Shown here one piece after another: positions 53,012 to 62,707 of a stretch of 64,000 nucleotides of DNA. The position numbers were made by a program, and so were the translations under genes. Location of the stretch: NCBI GenBank assembly GCA_018829465.1, contig JAHJTN010000006.1:215273-279272 (forward strand), read 5' to 3'. Within the stretch, counting starts at the first letter, position 1, and each line of letters opens with the position of its first letter. Source of the stretch: Bacteroidota bacterium. Lineage in GTDB: Bacteria; Bacteroidota; Bacteroidia; Flavobacteriales; Flavobacteriaceae. The notes below the pieces were generated by a model. The model was not told the origin of the DNA. It did no database searches and saw only the letters and a list, made by a program, of their open reading frames with translations.

Positions 53012-54349
53012 ATGAAAAAAACACTGATTAAAAATGCCCGAATTATCAATGAAGGTAACATTCGCGAAGGCGATGTCCTTATTGACGGGCCTTTTATTGA
53101 AGATATTGCCGAAAGCATCAGTGCCAAACCCCATACGCAAATCATAGACATAGAAGGTAATTATCTGATGCCGGGAGTTATAGATGACCAAGTGCATTTT
53201 AGAGAACCCGGGTTGACACACAAAGGCAATATAGAAAGCGAATCTAGAGCTGCCGTTTCCGGTGGCATCACATCTTTTATCGAGATGCCCAACACCCATC
53301 CGCAGACTACTACGCACCAAAAGTTAGCCGAAAAGTTTGCTATAGCCGAAAAATCTAGTGCCGCAAATTATTCCTTTATGTTTGGTGGCACTAATGATAA
53401 TTTGGAAGAAATCAAAAGACTACAACCCAATCAGGCAGCCGCCATCAAGTTATTTTTGGGTTCATCGACCGGAAATATGTTGGTGGACAATCCAAAAATT
53501 TTAGAAGAAATTTTTAAACATGCCAACATGCTGATTGCCGTTCACTGCGAGGATGAACAAACGATCAGAGAAAACACAAAATTGTTCAAAAATCAGTATG
53601 GCGAGTTTATTCCGTTCGAAGCACATCCGTTGATAAGAAGTGAAGAAGCCTGCTATAAGTCTTCTTCAATGGCCATTGAATTAGCCAAAAAAACAGATGC
53701 ACGCCTACATGTTTTTCACCTTTCAACAGAAAAAGAAACCCATCTTTTTACGAATAAAATTCCGCTCGAAGACAAAAAAATTACCGCAGAGGTATGCATA
53801 CACCACCTTTGGTTTTCCGATGATGACTACAACAATAAAGGGGCGCTAATCAAATGGAATCCCGCCATCAAAAAAGCCTCAGACAGGGAAGGTCTTTGGA
53901 AGGCTTTGCTAGACGATCGCATTGACGTCATCGCCACAGACCACGCCCCACATACCTTAGCCGAAAAGCAAAACAAATACTTAGAAGCCCCCGCCGGTGG
54001 CCCTTTGGTACAACACGCACTCGCGGCTATGTTTGAAATGGCGCTAAAGGGAAAAATAGGTTTGGAAAAACTCGTAGAAAAAATGTGTCACAACCCGGCC
54101 AAGCTCTTTCAGATCGAAAAAAGAGGTTTTATCAAACCCGGCTATTATGCCGATTTGGTCGTGGTGAATCCCTCTTTACCTTGGACAGTTAACAAAGATA
54201 ATATTTTTTACCACTGTGGTTGGTCTCCTTTTGAAGGGGTCAATTTTAAATCGCGGGTGATGCATACCTTTGTAAATGGACAATTGGTTTATAAAAACTT
54301 TAAATTTACCGACGCCAAAGCGGCCATGCCCTTGGCATTTAACAGATAA
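53012..54349 (+). CDS. pyrC: dihydroorotase
   Basis: The enzyme closes N-carbamoyl-aspartate to dihydroorotate in pyrimidine synthesis. The 445-residue amidohydrolase has the metal-binding DDQVHFREPG (His-x-His variant: Gln-x-His, with Asp before), AVHCEDE, RLHVFHLST, and IATDHAPHTLAEKQ with the catalytic Asp. It fits the longer AllB/PyrC type. The ATG at 53012 was chosen over an upstream TTG (52988), since that TTG lies inside the repeat element. Confidence 0.9.
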   Translation: MKKTLIKNARIINEGNIREGDVLIDGPFIEDIAESISAKPHTQIIDIEGNYLMPGVIDDQVHFREPGLTHKGNIESESRAAVSGGITSFIEMPNTHPQTTTHQKLAEKFAIAEKSSAANYSFMFGGTNDNLEEIKRLQPNQAAAIKLFLGSSTGNMLVDNPKILEEIFKHANMLIAVHCEDEQTIRENTKLFKNQYGEFIPFEAHPLIRSEEACYKSSSMAIELAKKTDARLHVFHLSTEKETHLFTNKIPLEDKKITAEVCIHHLWFSDDDYNNKGALIKWNPAIKKASDREGLWKALLDDRIDVIATDHAPHTLAEKQNKYLEAPAGGPLVQHALAAMFEMALKGKIGLEKLVEKMCHNPAKLFQIEKRGFIKPGYYADLVVVNPSLPWTVNKDNIFYHCGWSPFEGVNFKSRVMHTFVNGQLVYKNFKFTDAKAAMPLAFNR

Positions 54350-54364
54350 ACGGCATCTTCTCGT

Positions 54365-54835
54365 ATGAAAAATATATATCTGATTGTTTTGGTGATTTTG
54401 GTTTTTTCCTGTCAGGAGATTGAGAAAGAGAAAAAACCCAAAGATCTTATTCCAAGAGACCAAATGGCAGACGTGATGTACGATATTGTATTGCTTAATG
54501 CTGCCAAATCTTACAGTCCGAAAATGATAGAAAACAGCGACATTGACTATCAAAAATATGTGTACGAACGGCATGGTATAGACAGCCTGCAATTTGCCAG
54601 AAGCAGCAACTATTACAGTCATCACTTAGATACCTACATTTCTATTTACAACGCTGTTGAAAACAAACTACTGGCGCAAAAAAGGATTTGGAAAGACTCC
54701 CTCGATGTGCAGAAAAAAATCCAAGATTCGCTGGCTACTGCAGCGCGTAGAAAACAAGATTCTATCTCTAAACTGAAAAACCCAAAAAATCAAGTTATCC
54801 AAAAAGTGGATACGCTTGACAGTGATAGCAATTAG
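54365..54835 (+). CDS. DUF4296 lipoprotein
   Basis: The 156-residue lipoprotein has lipobox LVFSCQ (Cys18) followed by the DUF4296 block (RDQMADVMYDIVLLNAAKSY; YVYERHGIDSLQFARSSNYY) and a charged coiled-coil-like C-terminus (KIQDSLATAARRKQDSISKL). The function is unknown. It follows dihydroorotase by 15 nt and is convergent with the polyprenyl synthetase gene, overlapping it by 4 nt. Confidence 0.85.
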   Translation: MKNIYLIVLVILVFSCQEIEKEKKPKDLIPRDQMADVMYDIVLLNAAKSYSPKMIENSDIDYQKYVYERHGIDSLQFARSSNYYSHHLDTYISIYNAVENKLLAQKRIWKDSLDVQKKIQDSLATAARRKQDSISKLKNPKNQVIQKVDTLDSDSN

Positions 54836-55806
54836 GTGCGGCGATGCATCAATTCGAAGGCAAAGTGTTCAAATATTTCTTTACTCCCCGAAGGCAAATC
54901 TGCTTCTTTCAACGCGCGTAAGGCTCTTTGGGTGTATTGTTTTATCTCTTCCAACAGAAATTGTTCTGCCTGCGTTTCTACAAAAATTTCTTGTACTTCT
55001 CTGATTTTTTTGTCAGGAAACAAGCCGTTATCTGCGTAGAGTGCCAACAGTGCCGCTCTTTGTTCTGGCACTGCATTTTCAAGTGCCTTGATAAACAAAT
55101 ACGTCTTTTTGTTTTCCAGAATATCCCCGCCAATCTGTTTTCCAAAAGTTTTGGCATCGCCAAAGGTATCCAAGTAATCATCCTGCAACTGAAAAGCAAT
55201 CCCCAACTGTATGCCAAAATCGTAGAGTTGCTTTTGAACGCTTTCATTTTTTTCGGCCACCAAAGCGCCCATTTGCATGGCTGCACCCACTAAAACAGCA
55301 GTTTTTAAACGAATCATTTCAATATAATCCGCCATTAACACTTCTTTTTGCTGCTCAAAATCCATATCCATTTGTTGGCCTTCGCACACTTCAATAGCGG
55401 TTTGAATGAGCAGTTTGGTCAAACTTTTATAGCTGTGGGGCGGATAGGCTTCTAAACAGGCTAAACTCTTGGCAAACAGCACATCACCAGACAATATAGC
55501 CACGTTGTTTCCCCAACGGCTGTGCACGGTGGGCGATTTTCTACGCAGCGGTGCGGCATCCATAATGTCGTCGTGTACAAGGGTGAAATTATGAAAAAAC
55601 TCAACCGCCAAGGCTGCATGCATCGCCATGCTGCGATTGCCTCCCAAGGCTTCTGTTGCCATTAACACTAATATAGGACGCATCCTTTTGCCACCCAATT
55701 GCAATATGTATTCAGATGGTTCGTATAAGTTTTGCGGCTTTTTTTTCCACCGATATTGACTTAAGTATTCTTGGAAATCAGCTCCTAAACTGTTTATAAT
55801 TTGCAT
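54832..55806 (-). CDS. polyprenyl synthetase family protein
   Basis: This 324-residue all-helical trans-prenyltransferase has both Asp-rich motifs, LVHDDIMDAAPLRR and FQLQDDYLDTFGD, and the KxxR/GGKR start (LGGKRMRPILVLM). It makes linear prenyl diphosphates (farnesyl, geranylgeranyl or longer, for example for menaquinone). Chain length is not deduced. The ATG at 55806 gives the normal N-terminus. It is divergent from the TetR gene. Confidence 0.92.
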   Translation of the reverse strand: MQIINSLGADFQEYLSQYRWKKKPQNLYEPSEYILQLGGKRMRPILVLMATEALGGNRSMAMHAALAVEFFHNFTLVHDDIMDAAPLRRKSPTVHSRWGNNVAILSGDVLFAKSLACLEAYPPHSYKSLTKLLIQTAIEVCEGQQMDMDFEQQKEVLMADYIEMIRLKTAVLVGAAMQMGALVAEKNESVQKQLYDFGIQLGIAFQLQDDYLDTFGDAKTFGKQIGGDILENKKTYLFIKALENAVPEQRAALLALYADNGLFPDKKIREVQEIFVETQAEQFLLEEIKQYTQRALRALKEADLPSGSKEIFEHFAFELMHRRT

Positions 55807-55913
55807 AAAACAACTGTGATTTTCGATGAACAATACAACGATTACTTCTTGGCGAAAATAAGCAATATCCACGAAAACGTTTGCATTTTAAAAGAATGTT
55901 AATTTTACTTGAA

Positions 55914-55958
55914 ACTAAGGAAACTTTTTTTGTTTTTAAAGTTTCCTTAGTACATTTG
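55914..55958 (+). promoter_or_regulatory. promoter and TetR-type operator of the RND efflux operon
   Basis: A perfect inverted repeat with 14-bp arms, ACTAAGGAAACTTT (55914-55927) and AAAGTTTCCTTAGT (55938-55951), separated by 10 nt. The -33 TTG (55930-55932) lies in the spacer, and the -7 box TACATTTG (55951-55958) begins at the last base of the right arm with an 18-nt spacer. Binding there would block RNA polymerase. The TetR gene 22 nt downstream is the obvious ligand-responsive repressor. Confidence 0.8.
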
Positions 55959-55979
55959 CGCCTCTTTAAATTCAAAATT

Positions 55980-56576
55980 TTGAAAGACACCATTTTAGAA
56001 AAAGCCTCAGATATGTTTTTGAACTTAGGGTTCAAAAGCGTTACTATGGATGACATTGCTTCAGAATTGGGTATTTCAAAAAAAACGATCTACGCGCACT
56101 ATTCCAATAAAACAATACTTGTAGAATCGGCTACTTTTTATCTATTCGACAAAATATGCAGTGGTATCGAAGACATTACAGCGGCGCAATTTAATCCAAT
56201 AGAAGAGCTTTTTGAAATCAAGTCATACGCCATCAAAAATTTAAAAGATGAAAAGTCTTCACCACAATACCAACTTCAAAAATACTATCCCAAATTATAT
56301 AAAATTCTTATTGCCAAGCAATTTGAATACATGCAGACTTCCGTAACAGAAAACCTTGAAAAGGGCATTTCTCAAGGACTTTACCGTCCCGAAATAGACA
56401 CCCAATTCATCGGACGCTTATACTTTTTGGGGATGGTAGGCATTAAAAATCCGGAACTGTTTCCGCGCGCAACAGATCAGATGAATGCGTTGGTCACAGA
56501 TTACTTAGAGTATCACTTGCGTGCGATTGTCACCGAAAAAGGTTTACAACTCCTGACTAACTATTTACAAAAATGA
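55980..56576 (+). CDS. TetR/AcrR family transcriptional regulator
   Basis: The TTG at 55980 gives a 198-residue regulator starting KDTILEKASDMFLNLGFKSV. The TetR helix-turn-helix is MDDIASELGISKKTIYAHY, and an all-helical ligand domain follows. The longer frame up to 55881 would be read through the operator and promoter, so it is rejected. It lies directly upstream of tolC-adaptor-RND genes, overlapping tolC by 4 nt, and very likely represses this operon including itself. Confidence 0.88.
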   Translation: MKDTILEKASDMFLNLGFKSVTMDDIASELGISKKTIYAHYSNKTILVESATFYLFDKICSGIEDITAAQFNPIEELFEIKSYAIKNLKDEKSSPQYQLQKYYPKLYKILIAKQFEYMQTSVTENLEKGISQGLYRPEIDTQFIGRLYFLGMVGIKNPELFPRATDQMNALVTDYLEYHLRAIVTEKGLQLLTNYLQK

Positions 56577-57907
56577 ACTTATCTCGCTTTTTATTCATAC
56601 TAAGCCTGTTGCTCTGTCTGACTGTTCGGGCGCAACAGGAATTGAAATCTTTATCTTTGGAAGAAGCCATCGCTTTTGGGCTTGAAAACAGCTATGCTGC
56701 TATGGGTGCTGCTATGGACGTTGATGCTGCCGTTAAGCGAAAATGGGAAGCCACAGCCACCGGACTGCCACAAATTAGCGCTCGGGTGGATTATCAAAAT
56801 TTTCTCAAACAACAAGTGACACTTTTTGATGCAAACGGCGATGGCCGAGATGATGAGTTTACCTTTGGTACCAAGCAAAATATGCAGGTTTTTGCAACGC
56901 TCAATCAAATCATCTTTGACGGCTCCTATTTGGTCGGTTTACAATCGGCTAAAACTTTTTTAAACATTTCTGAGCAAAACAAGATCAAGACAGATTTAGA
57001 AGTTCGCAAAGATATCATCGAGGCTTACAGCAACGCACTACTCACCGATGAAAACATTCGGATTTTGGAAAGCAACCGGGCCAGTTTGCAAAAAACCCTC
57101 GACGAAACCCGTGCTATGTTCGAAGCCGGACTGGCAGAAGAGGAAAGTGTAGAACAATTACAGATTACGCAACTCAACATTGAAAACAGCCTGAACCGGT
57201 CGCGCCGGTTAAAAGATGTGGCCTACAAATTGCTCAACATCACCTTGGGTATCGATTTGAACACCCCTTTGCTTTTGACAGATTCACTGGATAACCTTGT
57301 CGCTCAAAATTTGGTGGAAAGCATTTCGGAAACACCTTTTCAAATAGGCGAAAACATTGACTTTCAAATTGCTGAGACCAATACCCGTTCGCAAGAACTC
57401 CTTTTAAAACTGGAAAAATCGCGTGCGCTTCCCACCCTGAATGCCTCCCTTAACGGCGGTACAACTGCCAACAACGACAGCTTTACCTTTTTGAGTTCGG
57501 GCAACGGACAGCGGTGGTTTGCCTCTTCTTTGTTCGCATTAAATCTGCAAATACCGCTGTTTAGCAGTTTGGAACGAAGCGCCAAAACACAGCAAGCGCG
57601 CATTGCTTTAATGCAGGCACAAACCCAACAAAAAGAAGCTGAACAACGAATCAGGCTGGCTTACGAATCGGCTAAAACGGATTACGAATTCAGTGTAGAG
57701 ACCTATCAAGCCAACAAGCAAAACCTTTCTCTGGCTGAAAGAATTGAAAGAAAAAATCAGGTTAAATTTTCGGAAGGTGTGGGCAGTAGTTTTGAGCTTG
57801 CAGAAGCGCAAAGACAACTCTACACTGCCCAACAAAACTATCTGCAATCAATAATAGATGTCATCAACAACAAAGCTACACTAGAAAACATATTAAACAC
57901 CAAATAA
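56573..57907 (+). CDS. TolC family outer-membrane efflux protein
   Basis: The 444-residue protein has a signal peptide ending VRAQQ and two TolC/OEP repeats, each of long helices (about 90-220 and 290-440) with coiled-coil character (SVEQLQITQLNIENSLNRSRR; AEAQRQLYTAQQNYLQ). It forms the trimeric outer-membrane channel of a tripartite pump. Adaptor and RND permease genes follow. Confidence 0.92.
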   Translation: MNLSRFLFILSLLLCLTVRAQQELKSLSLEEAIAFGLENSYAAMGAAMDVDAAVKRKWEATATGLPQISARVDYQNFLKQQVTLFDANGDGRDDEFTFGTKQNMQVFATLNQIIFDGSYLVGLQSAKTFLNISEQNKIKTDLEVRKDIIEAYSNALLTDENIRILESNRASLQKTLDETRAMFEAGLAEEESVEQLQITQLNIENSLNRSRRLKDVAYKLLNITLGIDLNTPLLLTDSLDNLVAQNLVESISETPFQIGENIDFQIAETNTRSQELLLKLEKSRALPTLNASLNGGTTANNDSFTFLSSGNGQRWFASSLFALNLQIPLFSSLERSAKTQQARIALMQAQTQQKEAEQRIRLAYESAKTDYEFSVETYQANKQNLSLAERIERKNQVKFSEGVGSSFELAEAQRQLYTAQQNYLQSIIDVINNKATLENILNTK

Positions 57908-57914
57908 AAAGACC

Positions 57915-59075
57915 ATGAAAACCTTTCTCCAATATATTTTGATTTTGATTATTATTGCCGGTTGTGGTTCGCCAACGCCCGATGTGCAGGGTGTCATTCA
58001 AAGCGAAGACCTCACAAAAATAAGGTCGGCGCGCCAACAAATTTTGCTGCAATATGATGCGCTGGGCGAGTCTCTCAAAAAGCTGGATGAAGCGATAAGC
58101 CAATTAGATTCAACTACCCGCGTGCCTTTGGTGACCACTTTTACCGTAGTGGATACCGTTTTCAATCACTTTATAGACATACAAGGTAACGTTGAAACCA
58201 AACAGAACATCATTATTTACCCGGAATATACCGGTGTGTTGAAAAAAACTTGGGTCAAAGAAGGGCAACAAGTTTCTAAAGGGCAACTCTTGGCGGTCAT
58301 TGATGACGGAGGCTTGGCGCAACAGTTGCAACAAGCCAAAACACAGGCAGCTTTGTCGCAAACTACTTTTGAAAGACAAAAGCGCCTGTGGGACCAAAAA
58401 ATAGGCTCAGAAATTCAGTTTCTGCAAGCCAAAACCAATATGGAAGCACAGCAAGAATTGGTAAACCAACTCGCGGCACAACTTGCCAAAACGCAAGTAA
58501 AAGCCCCTTTTTCGGGTGTGATTGATGATGTGATTACCGACCAAGGACAAGTGGTCATGAACGGACAGAGCCCGTTAATTCGCTTGGTGAATATGAACGA
58601 CATGTATGTGAAAGCAGAAATTCCTGAAAACTATCTCGTCGGTATCAAATTGGGCAATGCCGTCAAATTAAACATTCCTTCTTTGGGCAAAAATTTTGAC
58701 GGAACCATCAGGCAAGTGGGCAATTTCATCAACCCAAATAACCGAAGTTTTACCGTTGAAATAACCATCAACAGCAACGATAGCGATTTGAAACCCAATC
58801 AAATTGCAAAACTGCTCATCAACGACTACACCAACCCGCACGCTTTGTTGATTCCCGAAAACTTGATTAAAGAGACCGCTTTGGGCGAAAAAGTTGTTTT
58901 TGTAACCAAATCCGGAACGGCCGGCAACAAGACTACTGTTGAAGAAAAGAAACTGACTTTGGGCAAAACTTCCGGTGCATTTGTAGAAGTGCTAGAAGGA
59001 TTGACCACCGGACAAATTATTGTTGCCGAAGGCTCAAAAGCGCTGAGGGACGGACAGCAAGTAGAAATCAAATAA
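57915..59075 (+). CDS. RND efflux periplasmic adaptor (membrane fusion protein)
   Basis: This 386-residue lipoprotein has lipobox IIIAGC (Cys17). Then come a coiled-coil hairpin, a lipoyl-like domain (GVLKKTWVKEGQQVSKGQLL) and beta-barrel and membrane-proximal domains (KAPFSGVIDDVITDQGQVV). It joins the RND permease and the TolC-like channel. It lies 7 nt after tolC and 38 nt before the permease. Confidence 0.92.
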   Translation: MKTFLQYILILIIIAGCGSPTPDVQGVIQSEDLTKIRSARQQILLQYDALGESLKKLDEAISQLDSTTRVPLVTTFTVVDTVFNHFIDIQGNVETKQNIIIYPEYTGVLKKTWVKEGQQVSKGQLLAVIDDGGLAQQLQQAKTQAALSQTTFERQKRLWDQKIGSEIQFLQAKTNMEAQQELVNQLAAQLAKTQVKAPFSGVIDDVITDQGQVVMNGQSPLIRLVNMNDMYVKAEIPENYLVGIKLGNAVKLNIPSLGKNFDGTIRQVGNFINPNNRSFTVEITINSNDSDLKPNQIAKLLINDYTNPHALLIPENLIKETALGEKVVFVTKSGTAGNKTTVEEKKLTLGKTSGAFVEVLEGLTTGQIIVAEGSKALRDGQQVEIK

Positions 59076-59113
59076 GAGGAATCACTCAACCTATTTAAGC
59101 TTAAAACCTGCGT

Positions 59114-62100
59114 ATGGAATCTTTACAAGATAAGAAATTTGGCATTTCGAGTTGGGCCATAGACAATCGGATGACGGTCTATGTCATCATTGCGATCATA
59201 TTTTTGGGTGGATTGATTTCCTATTACAACATGCCCCGCGAAGCTTTTCCGGAGATTATCGAGACCAAAATTTATGTGAGCTCCATCAACCCGGGCAATG
59301 CCGCAGAAGATGTTGAAAAATTTATCACAAAACCCCTCGAAGAAGAGTTTAACAACGTTAGTGGTGTCAACAAAATCACCTCTTCCACTTTTCAAGATTA
59401 CTCGTTGATTATCGCAGAGTTTGATGAAAACATCTCCGTTGAGGACGCCAAACAAAAAATAAAAGACAAGGTAGATTTGGTCAAAGCCGAATCTGAATGG
59501 CCTACTATGGACGGCGGCGCCAAAGTGGAACCGACTATTTTTGATCTGAATATCTCTGAAGAGCAACCTATTTTAAACGTAAACCTGTCTGGTGACTTCC
59601 CCATTTCTGAATTAAAAAATTACGCCGAATACCTGCAAGACGAATTGGAAAGGCTTCCGCAAATTAAAGAAATTGCCATACGTGGCGCACAAGATTTGGA
59701 AATTGAAGTAGCCATAGACCTCTACAAAATGACGGCTGCGCAGGTGAGTTTTGACGATGTAATCAATGCTGTAAACCGCGAAAACAGAACCATATCGGGC
59801 GGAAACTTGCTGTCAAACGGCATCCGGAAAACCATTCGTGTACAGGGTGAAATTGACAAAGCTTCCGATTTGGAAAATGTGGTTGTCAAAAAAAATGACG
59901 GGGTCGTATATTTAAAAGACATTGCAGACATCAAATTTCAGGAAAAAGAAAAAACCACCTTTTCACGCGAATTTGGACATCCTGTAGTGATGTTGGATGT
60001 CAAAAAAAGAGGCGGCCAAAACATGATAGAAGCTATTTCGGGAGTGAGAAAAATTGTCGCCGAGGCTCAAAAAAATTATTTGCCTCCCACCTTAAACATC
60101 TCTTATTCCAACGATCAATCTGTAAAAACCATCAACCAAGTAGATGATTTGGTCAACAACATCATCTTCGGGGTCATCCTTGTGGTGGGTGTTTTGATGT
60201 TTTTCTTAGGTCTTCGAAATGCGCTTTTTGTGGGCATTGCCATTCCGCTTTCCATGTTTATGTCTTATATGATTTTGGCTTCCTTTGGCATCACGCTCAA
60301 CACCATGGTACTTTTTGCGCTTGTGATGGGACTCGGCATGCTGGTGGACAACGGCATAGTGGTCGTCGAAAATGTGTATTCGCTGATGGACCAAGGCATG
60401 TCTAGAATAGAAGCTGCCAAACAGGGCGTTGGCGAGATTGCTTGGCCCATTATCGCTTCTACGGCGACAACCTTGGCTGCGTTTTTTCCCTTGGGACTTT
60501 GGCCGGGCACTATGGGCAAATTTATGATCTATTTCCCGATGACGCTGTCGGTGGTCTTGTTTTCATCGCTTTTTGTAGCCCTAATTATCAACGCGATGCT
60601 CACCTCCACTTTTATGAAGCTGGAAGAATCGCATATCACCCGAAAAAGACTCATTCGTAACAGCCTGTTTCTTTTTATCACCGGTTTGTTGTTTTGCGCA
60701 GTGGGCTGGATCAAAGACATTCCCTTTGTCCGTGGTATTTCTAATTTGCTGATCTTTTTTTCACTGATGATGTGGGTGTATAAATACGGTTTGTCGCCAG
60801 CGCAAAAATATTTTCAAAATATCATCCTGGTCAAACTGGAAAATATGTACGAAAGGGGCTTGCGTTTTGCCCTTCGCAAGCGCAACGCCTATTATTTTTT
60901 CTTCGGTACGCTCGGTATGCTCGTGTTGAGTTTTGCCCTTTTGGGCATCGTACAGCCCAAAGTTGATTTTTTTCCCGACAACGAACCCAATCAGGTTATT
61001 GTGTATATCGAATTTCCGGAAGGCACAGACATCGGAAAGACGAATAGTTTCACCCAAGAAGTTGAAGAAAAGGTGTTTCAAACCATCCAAAAATATGAAG
61101 ATGCAGATGGTTACAACTATATGGTAGAATCAGCCGTTGCGCAAGTGGGCGAAGGTTCCGGCAACCCGCAAACAGACGGTGGCTCGCAGGCAGAAATGCC
61201 GCACCGCGCCAAAATCACGCTCAGCATGCGGGAATTTAAGTTTAGACGCGGCAAAAGCAGTAGCCAACTGCTGTCCGAAATACGAGAAGCCGTCAAGGGT
61301 TCGCCCGGGGTGTCTATTATTGTTGAAAAAGACCCTGTTGGGCCTCCGGCGGGTTATCCTGTCAATATTGAATTGGCCGGCGAAGACTACGAAAAGGTTT
61401 TAAGAGAAGCCGTTTTGCTCAAAGACTTTATCAATACGAAAAATGTAAGCGGACTAGAAGAAATTAAAATTGACATCAACCGGGCCAAACCAAGCCTAAA
61501 CGTGATTGTGGACAGAAAAAAAGCCGGAGAACTCGGGGTTACCACAGGACAGTTGGGCAGTACGCTCCGCAGGGCCGTTTTTGGCGAAAAAGCTTCCACT
61601 TTTAAAGATTTGGAAGACGATTACGAAATTAACGTTCGGGTGCGTGAAGACCAACGATACAACGAAAATCTGATTTTTAACCAACCTGTTACTTTCAGAG
61701 ACCAGGCTTCGGGGCAGCTCAAACAAATTCCTATATCCGTGTTGGTGGACAAAGAATCGTCCACTACTTTCAACGCCATCAAACGCAAAAACCTAAAGCG
61801 CATCATCACGGTGTATTCAAACGTGTTGGAAGGTTACAATGCCAATGAAATTGTAGGGCGCTTAAAAACCGAATTGAAAGAATATAAAATTCCGGCCAAT
61901 ATGACTTTGAGTTTCACGGGCGAACAGGAAGAACAAGCCAAAAACCTAAACTTTCTCATCAAAGCATTGTTGCTGGCTGTGGGCGGTATTTTGCTTATTT
62001 TGGTGGGTCAATTTAATTCTATCAGTAATCCATTAATTATTTTGACAGCGGTTATACTGAGTTTTATCGGAGTTTTTATGGGATTGATTGTCTTTCAAAT

Positions 62101-62569
62101 GGATTTTATCATCATCATGACGATGATGGGTATTATTTCGCTGGCCGGTATTGTGGTGAACAACGCCATAGTGCTGATAGATTATACCAATTTATTGGCG
62201 GAGAGGAAAAGGAAGACGCTGCACATGCCGGCAAATTGCTTGTTGAGTAGGGAGCAGTATTTTGATATTATTGTGGCCGGTGGCAAATCGAGGTTGCGGC
62301 CGGTGCTTTTGACTGCCATTACTACGGTTTTGGGATTAATTCCCCTTGCCATAGGGCTGAACATCGATTTTTTCTCCCTTTTTATCAATTATGATCCTCG
62401 GATTTACATAGGTGGTGATAACGTCATTTTTTGGGGACCGTTGGCGTGGACGGTTATTTTTGGGCTCACTTTTGCAACATTCCTTACCCTAGTGATTGTT
62501 CCGGTGATGTATTATTTGGTTAACCGTGCTAAAATAAAGTTCAAAAACCGGTTTGGAAGTTCGGACTAG
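59114..62569 (+). CDS. RND efflux permease (AcrB/HAE-1-like)
   Basis: The 1151-residue inner-membrane transporter has twelve helices and two large periplasmic loops. Visible features are the first helix (MTVYVIIAIIFLGGLISYY), the porter loop, helix 4 with the proton-relay Asp in GLGMLVDNGIVVVENV, and the matching second-half block MGIISLAGIVVNNAIVLIDY. It is about 100 residues longer than AcrB. One extra segment is a central cytosolic/helical region (GLLFCAVGWIKDIPF...NLLIFFSLMMWVYKYG), and a long insert precedes the last helices (NCLLSREQYFDIIVAGGKSRL). The substrate is unknown. Confidence 0.93.
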   Translation: MESLQDKKFGISSWAIDNRMTVYVIIAIIFLGGLISYYNMPREAFPEIIETKIYVSSINPGNAAEDVEKFITKPLEEEFNNVSGVNKITSSTFQDYSLIIAEFDENISVEDAKQKIKDKVDLVKAESEWPTMDGGAKVEPTIFDLNISEEQPILNVNLSGDFPISELKNYAEYLQDELERLPQIKEIAIRGAQDLEIEVAIDLYKMTAAQVSFDDVINAVNRENRTISGGNLLSNGIRKTIRVQGEIDKASDLENVVVKKNDGVVYLKDIADIKFQEKEKTTFSREFGHPVVMLDVKKRGGQNMIEAISGVRKIVAEAQKNYLPPTLNISYSNDQSVKTINQVDDLVNNIIFGVILVVGVLMFFLGLRNALFVGIAIPLSMFMSYMILASFGITLNTMVLFALVMGLGMLVDNGIVVVENVYSLMDQGMSRIEAAKQGVGEIAWPIIASTATTLAAFFPLGLWPGTMGKFMIYFPMTLSVVLFSSLFVALIINAMLTSTFMKLEESHITRKRLIRNSLFLFITGLLFCAVGWIKDIPFVRGISNLLIFFSLMMWVYKYGLSPAQKYFQNIILVKLENMYERGLRFALRKRNAYYFFFGTLGMLVLSFALLGIVQPKVDFFPDNEPNQVIVYIEFPEGTDIGKTNSFTQEVEEKVFQTIQKYEDADGYNYMVESAVAQVGEGSGNPQTDGGSQAEMPHRAKITLSMREFKFRRGKSSSQLLSEIREAVKGSPGVSIIVEKDPVGPPAGYPVNIELAGEDYEKVLREAVLLKDFINTKNVSGLEEIKIDINRAKPSLNVIVDRKKAGELGVTTGQLGSTLRRAVFGEKASTFKDLEDDYEINVRVREDQRYNENLIFNQPVTFRDQASGQLKQIPISVLVDKESSTTFNAIKRKNLKRIITVYSNVLEGYNANEIVGRLKTELKEYKIPANMTLSFTGEQEEQAKNLNFLIKALLLAVGGILLILVGQFNSISNPLIILTAVILSFIGVFMGLIVFQMDFIIIMTMMGIISLAGIVVNNAIVLIDYTNLLAERKRKTLHMPANCLLSREQYFDIIVAGGKSRLRPVLLTAITTVLGLIPLAIGLNIDFFSLFINYDPRIYIGGDNVIFWGPLAWTVIFGLTFATFLTLVIVPVMYYLVNRAKIKFKNRFGSSD

Positions 62570-62571
62570 CA

Positions 62572-62647
62572 CATCCGGATCATGACATTTTTAATTTCTA
62601 CGCACCTTTGCTTTCTTTCAAAAATAGTAAAAAATCTTTTGGTTGGC
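62572..62647 (+). repeat. REP-like element family R, 5'-truncated copy
   Basis: Starts CATCCGGATCATGACATTT two bases after the RND permease stop and runs through TTTCTACGCACC and CTTTCTTTCAAAAATAGTA to a modified end (TTTTGGTTGGCT instead of TTTTAGTTTGCT). The GGACTTGTAGTCC hairpin part is missing. Confidence 0.8.
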
Positions 62648-62707
62648 TATAAAATCAGTTGATCTCGGGGTGCGGTGTATATGATCTTTTTTCGTACTTT
62701 TGTATTT

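Noticed and set aside
55881..55979. Upstream start for the TetR regulator at 55881
   Set aside because: It would place the coding sequence across the promoter and the 14-bp-arm operator; the conserved TetR start begins at the TTG at 55980.
178..62569. Numerous open frames opposite or out of frame with the listed genes (for example 39044-39499 and 37089-37688)
   Set aside because: They lie entirely within well-supported genes, have no recognisable domain and show low-complexity shadow composition.
59114..62569. Fusion or frameshift in the RND permease because of its 1151-residue length
   Set aside because: The frame is continuous, both helix-4-type motifs are present once each, and the extra length is in loops and a central helical insert; it reads as a long but normal family member.
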